Below, piece after piece: positions 5,977 to 9,687 of a stretch of DNA of 9,687 nt. The stretch's first letter is position 1. Each line of letters starts with the position of its first letter. The position numbers and the translations under genes were made by a program. Location: assembly GCA_012727825.1 (NCBI GenBank), contig JAAYGH010000005.1, positions 1 through 9,687 on the forward strand. The letters run 5' to 3'. The stretch comes from Trueperella sp. (GTDB taxonomy: Bacteria > Actinomycetota > Actinomycetes > Actinomycetales > Actinomycetaceae). The notes beneath the pieces are model-generated. The model was not told the origin of the DNA, made no database searches, and worked only from the letters and a program-made list of their open reading frames with translations.

Positions 5977-7467
5977 ATGAACGCGGAAGGTTCGAACGAA
6001 GTCATTGGACGGCTCAAGGCTTTGCAACGCGCAGTTGCGGCGGGCGGCCGATTTTTTGACCCGTTCGTCGCGTCGCGTGCTCAGGACGATTTGCGCCGGG
6101 CGCAGGAACGGATGCGGCTGGGAGAAGAGACGACCGTAGCCGCGCTCGTGGGCGGAACAGGCTCGGGCAAATCGACAATGTTTAATGCGATCACCGAGCT
6201 AAATTTTGCCGATTCGGGCGACATCCGTCCGACGACGGAGCGGGCCGCGGCCTGTACGTTCAATGTGGACGCCGAGAGTTTGCTCAATTACCTCGAGGTG
6301 GACCAAGACCGGCGTATCGAGCATTCCTCGATTCTGACGGTTGGCAAGGACAACCTTGACGGCCTCGTGTTGCTGGACTTACCCGATCACGACTCCGTAC
6401 AGCTCGCGCATTCTGCACAAGTGGACCGCTTGTTACCGATGGTTGACCTGCTCGTGTGGATCCTTGATCCGCAAAAGTATGCCGATCAGGTGTTGCATCA
6501 AGACTTCTTGGCCGAACTGTCTGGGCGCCAAGGTGCGATGCTCGTGGTGATGAATCAGATTGACCGCGTACCGGTTGGCGAGCGCGATACGATTCTCGGC
6601 GATCTTCGCAATCTTCTCGATAAAGATGGACTTACACGGGTGCCGATCCTCGCAGCCTCTGCTCTGACGGGTGAGGGAGTGGAGCAAGTTCGTGCGCGCC
6701 TTGCCGAAGCTGTGGAAGGGCCTTCGATCAACACGCGGACGGCGGCCGCTGAATTGGATGCGATCGCTGGGCGCTTGCGCGACAATCTGGGCGAGGGCGA
6801 GCCCGATGTGGCTGGCGCCCCGGTGGACGATATTAACGACCGCATCGTGCGTTCTTCGGGCATTCCCTCGGTCGTCGAGGCAATCGGAGTGTCGGGGGAG
6901 TCCTATCAAGCGCCGGCTCTCGTCGTTCCTGAGCAGCCCGCAAATACGATGGTTCATGCGATTCGGGACGCCTGGGTTGCGCACACGCGGCAGGGTTTGC
7001 CGGAAGTCTGGCAGGATGCGGTGACGGCCAAGGTCTCCACTGCTGACCGGTTTAGGCGGGAGCTGGGTAACGCTATTCGAACGACGCCGTTGCCAACGAT
7101 TTCGCGCACTCCCGCCGTCGTGGGGATTGTGGTTCTTGTGGTGCTCATCCTCGCAGGGATCGGTATTGCGCTCTTTGCGCCGTGGGAGCTTCCGGTGCGG
7201 CTCGGGCTGGGCTTTGCAGCTGTCGCGGTCGGTGTTCTTGCTGTATGGCTTGGAAGGCGAGCGATCAGGGCGGGCGCGAGAAAGGCTGCGGACGCGTACG
7301 ACCAGACGATCCGGGCCGCCGTTGCGGAGGTGACCGACGAGCATTTGGTGAGTGGTCCACGCGAGATTTTGGAGCAGCATCGGATCACGCGTACTGAACT
7401 TCACTCGGACGTGTTTCAAAATTCGGACGGGCTTAAAAATTCGGACGGGCTTCACAGCGAGGAGTGA
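5977..7467 (+). CDS. Membrane-anchored dynamin-like / YfjP-like GTPase, second of the pair
   Basis: 496-aa GTPase with a full motif set: G1 GGTGSGKST (59-67), G2 threonines in RPTTE (84-88), G3 DLPD (134-137), G4 NQID (193-196) and a G5-like SAL (228-230). Two membrane helices lie at about 380-400 and 405-425, separated by a short turn with APWELPVR, so the GTPase domain and the C-terminal tail should both face the cytoplasm. The tail contains a two-copy hexapeptide repeat NSDGLK/NSDGLH made by an 18-bp duplication. The GTPase domain resembles the Era-like YfjP family and the membrane-anchored partner of actinobacterial dynamin pairs (compare Streptomyces DynB). I infer that it recruits or works with the preceding soluble GTPase, whose G4 is degenerate while this one is canonical. 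Start chosen from the AGGA ribosome site. Possible roles are septum or membrane remodelling or membrane-stress defence; none is proven by sequence. Confidence 0.87.
   Translation: MNAEGSNEVIGRLKALQRAVAAGGRFFDPFVASRAQDDLRRAQERMRLGEETTVAALVGGTGSGKSTMFNAITELNFADSGDIRPTTERAAACTFNVDAESLLNYLEVDQDRRIEHSSILTVGKDNLDGLVLLDLPDHDSVQLAHSAQVDRLLPMVDLLVWILDPQKYADQVLHQDFLAELSGRQGAMLVVMNQIDRVPVGERDTILGDLRNLLDKDGLTRVPILAASALTGEGVEQVRARLAEAVEGPSINTRTAAAELDAIAGRLRDNLGEGEPDVAGAPVDDINDRIVRSSGIPSVVEAIGVSGESYQAPALVVPEQPANTMVHAIRDAWVAHTRQGLPEVWQDAVTAKVSTADRFRRELGNAIRTTPLPTISRTPAVVGIVVLVVLILAGIGIALFAPWELPVRLGLGFAAVAVGVLAVWLGRRAIRAGARKAADAYDQTIRAAVAEVTDEHLVSGPREILEQHRITRTELHSDVFQNSDGLKNSDGLHSEE
7418..7452 (+). repeat. 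18-bp in-frame tandem duplication at the 3' end of the second GTPase gene
   Basis: AAAATTCGGACGGGCTT occurs at 7418-7434 and again at 7436-7452 with 17 of 17 bases identical; the unit length is 18 bp. It encodes NSDGLK-NSDGLH in the hydrophilic C-terminal tail. Identity at every base suggests a recent duplication, and its multiple-of-3 length keeps the frame. Confidence 0.9.
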
Positions 7468-7506
7468 TACGTCCACCTCATTGGTCCATGTGGGAACAGG
7501 ACTGAC

Positions 7507-8154
7507 ATGAATATCGGTGCGTGGTTCACGCTGATCGTCTTAAACCTGGCTGGAGCAGCATCACCTGGGCCAGACGTCGTGCTCATCACGCGTACCGCCA
7601 CGAGGTCGCGCCGGCACGCGGTTGCAGTGACTGCTGGAATTCAAACTGGCGTGGTGTGGTGGGGAATCCTTACCGTCTTCGGCGCCGCCGCGCTGCTGAG
7701 TGCGTATCCTGATGTGCTCGGATTTGTGCAGGTCCTCGGGGGCGCATGGTTGGCGTACCTTGGCGTCGGGATGCTCCGTAACGGCGTGGCGGAACGCAAA
7801 AATCCTCCACGCGATCTGGTTGAAGCTGAAATGCGGCTTGGCACGTTAGGTCATGCCTATCGCCACGGCTTGGTGACCAACCTGTCGAATCCCAAGATCG
7901 TACTGTTTCTTACGGCGTTGATTGCCCCGCTGCTCCCGCGAAGTCCGTCTGTGGGGCTCGCAGTCGCTTTGGTCCTAGCGTTGTCGGTGTCGTCTGCCAT
8001 CTTGCAATTTGCATACGCCACCCTTGTATCAACGCAGGTCGTCCGCGCTCGGTTACTGCGAGCCGGGCCGTATATTGACATCGTTGCGGGAATATTTTTC
8101 ATCATTGCCGCCGTCATGCTGGTGGTCAACGGGGTCCAGGATCTAGCGGCGTAA
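7507..8154 (+). CDS. LysE/RhtB-family amino-acid exporter
   Basis: 215-aa polytopic membrane protein of normal length for the LysE/RhtB superfamily. It has the N-terminal signature LAGAASPGPDVVLI (14-27) and the central GLVTNLSNPKIVLFL (121-135), both diagnostic of the family. About six hydrophobic segments can be seen: roughly 3-25, 40-64, 70-92, 128-146, 149-173 and 188-210. A cytoplasmic loop rich in charged residues (about 93-120) lies between the third and fourth. These proteins export amino acids or related metabolites with proton exchange; which substrate (lysine, threonine, homoserine, another) cannot be told. The ATG start has AGGA at 7498-7501, 5 nt upstream. It follows the GTPase pair by 39 nt and may share their transcript, although no functional link is obvious. 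Confidence 0.92.
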   Translation: MNIGAWFTLIVLNLAGAASPGPDVVLITRTATRSRRHAVAVTAGIQTGVVWWGILTVFGAAALLSAYPDVLGFVQVLGGAWLAYLGVGMLRNGVAERKNPPRDLVEAEMRLGTLGHAYRHGLVTNLSNPKIVLFLTALIAPLLPRSPSVGLAVALVLALSVSSAILQFAYATLVSTQVVRARLLRAGPYIDIVAGIFFIIAAVMLVVNGVQDLAA

Positions 8155-8301
8155 CTTTTCTTCGGTGGATTTCAGGGATGTTGATCGGTGGTCGTCGCTG
8201 GTGCGCCGCCGTCGTTAAAAAGTTCTCCACACCCTGACCAACGCGCACGCCATCCACATTTGGGCACGTGGCTGACGCACGATTTCTCCGAGCTTGGCAA
8301 A
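8155..8301 (+). other. Non-coding gap between the exporter and ssb genes
   Basis: This 147-nt stretch begins after the exporter stop and ends before the ssb hairpin. The frame is open in phase with ssb from a GTG at 8188, but that would add 49 residues unlike any SSB N-terminus and has no ribosome site, so I treat it as non-coding. It should contain the ssb promoter, but no clear -35/-10 pair stands out. A weak 6-bp stem (8186-8191 with 8206-8211) has no following T-run. Confidence 0.5.
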
Positions 8302-8322
8302 GTCAGTTTCACATCAACTGAC
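8302..8322 (+). promoter_or_regulatory. Stem-loop immediately upstream of the ssb Shine-Dalgarno site
   Basis: GTCAGTT (8302-8308) and AACTGAC (8316-8322) form a perfect 7-bp stem around a 7-nt loop TCACATC. The stem ends directly against AAAGGAGA. It could be an RNA hairpin that affects ribosome loading, or a DNA operator with 7-bp half-sites. The structure is seen in the sequence; any function is inference. Confidence 0.45.
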
Positions 8323-8330
8323 AAAGGAGA
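8323..8330 (+). promoter_or_regulatory. Strong Shine-Dalgarno site of ssb
   Basis: AAAGGAGA, with its GGAG core 5-6 nt before the ATG at 8335, is the best ribosome site in the window. It fixes the start there in preference to the upstream in-frame GTG at 8188. The resulting protein begins MNDTHVTIRGWIGGEPRMF, as SSB proteins do. Confidence 0.85.
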
Positions 8331-8334
8331 TCTG

Positions 8335-8970
8335 ATGAACGATACCCATGTAACGATTCGCGGCTGGATCGGCGGCGAACCGAGAATGTTTAGTAACCGA
8401 ACCAATGGTTCGGGCACCGATTCGAACCGAGCCACGACCATCTTCCGGGTGGGTGTGACTCCGCGTTACTTCAGCCGCCACGACAATCAATTTACCGACG
8501 GGGTCACTACCTGGTACTCCGTGCGATGCTATGGAGCTCTTGCCACCAACGCGTCGCTGAGCTTGAAGAAGGGCATGCCCGTGATTGTGCGTGGGCGACT
8601 CACTACCCGCCTATGGATAGACAAGAGTGGTGAGCAGCAGCGCGAAATGTCGATCATCGCCGACTCGGTGGGGGTGGAGTTGTCTAGTGGCATCGCCAGC
8701 TACGGCAAGCGCTCAGATGCGGTCGTGCAGCCACAACCTGGCGAACCCGGCTGGACTGGTGAAAGTGAAAATGCCACACCCGCACAAGGATGGAATGGTA
8801 CTGGAGCGGATGGCGGTGACCAGCTACCCGACGACGATGCGGGTGAGACGGGACCGGACGGCGTCGTTGATGAGGATGGCGTTGTTCTCGACGACGCCGA
8901 CCCGGCGGACCTCGACGACCTGCAGGAGTCGGACTACGACGAGGAGGAACGCGCGCTCGTCGACGCATAA
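8335..8970 (+). CDS. Single-stranded-DNA-binding protein, SSB/SsbB-like paralogue
   Basis: 211-aa protein with an OB-fold SSB domain at about 1-117: VTIRGWIGGEPRMF at the N-terminus, then F37RVGVTPRYF, and the diagnostic TWYSVRCYGALATNASLSLKKGMPVIVRGRL (59-89). Residues 120-165 are a flexible linker rich in Gly, Pro and Gln. Residues 166-211 are strongly acidic, 21 of 46 being D or E. The tail ends ALVDA and lacks the canonical DDDIPF-type tip that recruits partner proteins in the main replicative SSB. This and the position directly before ettA match the second SSB of actinobacteria (in Mycobacterium tuberculosis the Rv2478c-Rv2477c pair), so I infer a paralogue rather than the replicative SSB encoded with rpsF/rpsR. 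It would coat single-stranded DNA in the cytoplasm. Preceded by a strong SD and a small hairpin, followed by a terminator. Confidence 0.88.
   Translation: MNDTHVTIRGWIGGEPRMFSNRTNGSGTDSNRATTIFRVGVTPRYFSRHDNQFTDGVTTWYSVRCYGALATNASLSLKKGMPVIVRGRLTTRLWIDKSGEQQREMSIIADSVGVELSSGIASYGKRSDAVVQPQPGEPGWTGESENATPAQGWNGTGADGGDQLPDDDAGETGPDGVVDEDGVVLDDADPADLDDLQESDYDEEERALVDA
8397..8413. repeat. Inverted repeat inside the ssb coding region
   Basis: CCGAACCA and TGGTTCGG are perfect 8-bp arms around a single A (8405). It contains CGAAC-N5-GTTCG, close to the actinobacterial LexA box, which however has a 4-nt spacer. It lies in the codons for a Asn/Gly/Ser-rich loop of the OB domain. No function is claimed. 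Confidence 0.4.
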
Positions 8971-8997
8971 GACGCGGAAACCGCGCCGAGGGCGCCG

Positions 8998-9040
8998 GAG
9001 GCCTGCATCTAGTGAGACCAACTGCCTAGGTGCAGGTCTT
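8998..9040 (+). terminator. Intrinsic terminator after ssb
   Basis: CCTGCATCTAG (9002-9012) pairs with CTAGGTGCAGG (9026-9036), 11 bp with one T-G wobble, around a 13-nt loop. The stem extends outward by four more pairs (8998-9001 with 9037-9040, two of them wobbles). A short TCTTT follows the core stem. The T-run is modest, so termination may be partial. A tiny GC hairpin (8973-8977 with 8981-8985) lies just after the ssb stop. Confidence 0.6.
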
Positions 9041-9067
9041 TGCGCAATCTCGGGGATAAATTAGGCT
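9040..9067 (+). promoter_or_regulatory. Candidate promoter of ettA
   Basis: TTGCGC (9040-9045) and TAGGCT (9062-9067) are separated by 16 bp, fitting an actinobacterial housekeeping promoter with a TAnnnT -10. Transcription would start near 9074, giving a leader of about 36 nt that includes the palindrome at 9075-9084. The -35 half is weak (3 of 6 bases) and overlaps the T-run of the ssb terminator. Confidence 0.4.
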
Positions 9068-9074
9068 TGTGTGT

Positions 9075-9084
9075 GGTTGCAACC
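9075..9084. repeat. 10-bp perfect palindrome in the ettA leader
   Basis: GGTTGCAACC reads the same on both strands. It lies just downstream of the candidate promoter and about 25 nt before the ettA start codon. It could be a small operator or chance; no regulator is recognised. Confidence 0.4.
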
Positions 9085-9109
9085 GCGAACAACAAGCAAT
9101 GGGAGAACA

Positions 9110-9687
9110 GTGGCTGAGTTTATTTACCAGATGATCAACACTCGTAAGACGGTGGGTGACAAGGTCATTCTTGACGACGTGACGATGGCATTCTACCCGG
9201 GTGCGAAGATCGGCATGGTCGGCCCGAATGGTGCCGGCAAGTCAACGATTTTGAAGGTCATGGCCGGCCTCGATAAGCCGTCCAACGGTGAAGCGCGCCT
9301 GTCGCCGGGATACTCGGTTGGCATCCTGTTGCAGGAGCCCCCACTGACCGAGGATAAGACGGTCATAGAAAACGTCCGCGAGGGCGTCGCCGACATCCTC
9401 GCAAAGGTCGATCGCTTCAACGCAATCGGTATGGAAATGGCTGATCCGGATGCTGATTTTGACGCTCTGATGGAAGAGATGGGCAAGCTTCAGACGGAAA
9501 TCGACGCCGCCAATGCGTGGGATATCGACGCCCAGCTCCAGCAGGCGATGGACGCTCTGCGTTGCCCGCCACCGGACACTCCTGTCAATATCCTGTCGGG
9601 TGGCGAACGCCGCCGCGTGGCGCTGTGCAAGCTCCTGCTCGATGCACCAGACCTCCTGCTCCTTGACGAGCCCACCAACCACCTGGA
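9110..9687 (+). CDS. ettA: EttA, ABC-F energy-dependent translational throttle protein (3'-truncated)
   Basis: EttA is a soluble ABC-F ATPase that binds the ribosomal E site and gates entry into translation elongation according to the ATP/ADP ratio. The frame starts at GTG 9110, with GGGAG at 9101-9105 as ribosome site, and is open to the window edge (192 codons, of about 555 in the full protein). The start MAEFIYQM is typical of EttA. Visible parts of the first ABC domain are: Walker A GPNGAGKST (38-46); GYSVGILLQEPPL with its Q-loop Gln (67-79); the EttA arm insertion, roughly 93-150, charged and helical; the signature LSGGERRRV (162-170); and Walker B LLLLDEPTNHL (182-192). No membrane segment is present, as expected. 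The linker, second ABC domain and C-terminus lie beyond the window. It sits directly after the SSB paralogue, as in mycobacteria. Confidence 0.95.
   Translation, partial: MAEFIYQMINTRKTVGDKVILDDVTMAFYPGAKIGMVGPNGAGKSTILKVMAGLDKPSNGEARLSPGYSVGILLQEPPLTEDKTVIENVREGVADILAKVDRFNAIGMEMADPDADFDALMEEMGKLQTEIDAANAWDIDAQLQQAMDALRCPPPDTPVNILSGGERRRVALCKLLLDAPDLLLLDEPTNHL

Noticed and set aside
6433..7476. A 347-codon open frame antisense to the second GTPase gene
   Set aside because: Arg/His/Pro-rich with no motif, and it lies wholly over a well-supported gene. It is a shadow frame.
8186..8211. Possible terminator after the exporter gene
   Set aside because: The stem is only 6 bp with a wobble and a 14-nt loop, and no T-run follows.
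8188..8334. Longer N-terminus for the SSB, starting at GTG 8188
   Set aside because: There is no ribosome site at 8188, the extra 49 residues do not look like SSB, and a very strong SD precedes ATG 8335.
8399..8413. SOS (LexA) box CGAAC...GTTCG
   Set aside because: The spacer is 5 nt instead of the 4 nt of the actinobacterial LexA site, and it lies inside the coding region rather than at a promoter.

Overview
The window looks like a chromosomal stretch from a medium-to-high GC actinobacterium. The points behind this are an estimated GC of 55-60%, several GTG starts, a tRNA gene without an encoded CCA, an actinobacterial-type EttA preceded by a second SSB-like gene, and a neighbouring pair of large dynamin-like/YfjP-like GTPases. 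A member of the Actinomycetaceae (Arcanobacterium/Trueperella/Actinomyces-like) would fit, but that is inference. No integrase, transposase, CRISPR array or phage gene is visible, so the region appears to be stable core chromosome.

Layout. Positions 1-1227 (+) hold the 3' part of an APH-fold phosphotransferase that runs in from the left edge. A strong bidirectional hairpin (1237-1281) separates it from a convergent minus-strand group. Read in its own direction that group is: tRNA-Arg(TCT) (4311-4239), oligoribonuclease orn (4200-3508), a membrane sensor histidine kinase (3503-2007) and an OmpR-type response regulator (1985-1308). orn and the kinase are separated by 4 nt, and the kinase and regulator by 21 nt, so these three probably form one operon that ends at the hairpin.

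On the plus strand, diverging from the tRNA, are two large GTPases (4416-5969 and 5977-7467, 7 nt apart). They resemble the paired dynamin-like proteins of actinobacteria and probably act together at the membrane. A LysE/RhtB-family exporter (7507-8154) follows 39 nt later. After a 180-nt gap comes an SSB-like protein (8335-8970) with a short hairpin immediately before its Shine-Dalgarno site. A terminator hairpin (8998-9040) and a probable promoter then lead into ettA (9110 onward), which is cut by the right edge.

No wholly new system is evident. The items most worth a second look are the orn/two-component operon, the GTPase pair with one degenerate G4 motif and an 18-bp in-frame tandem duplication in the partner, the possible leaderless start of orn, and the hairpin over the ssb ribosome-binding region.
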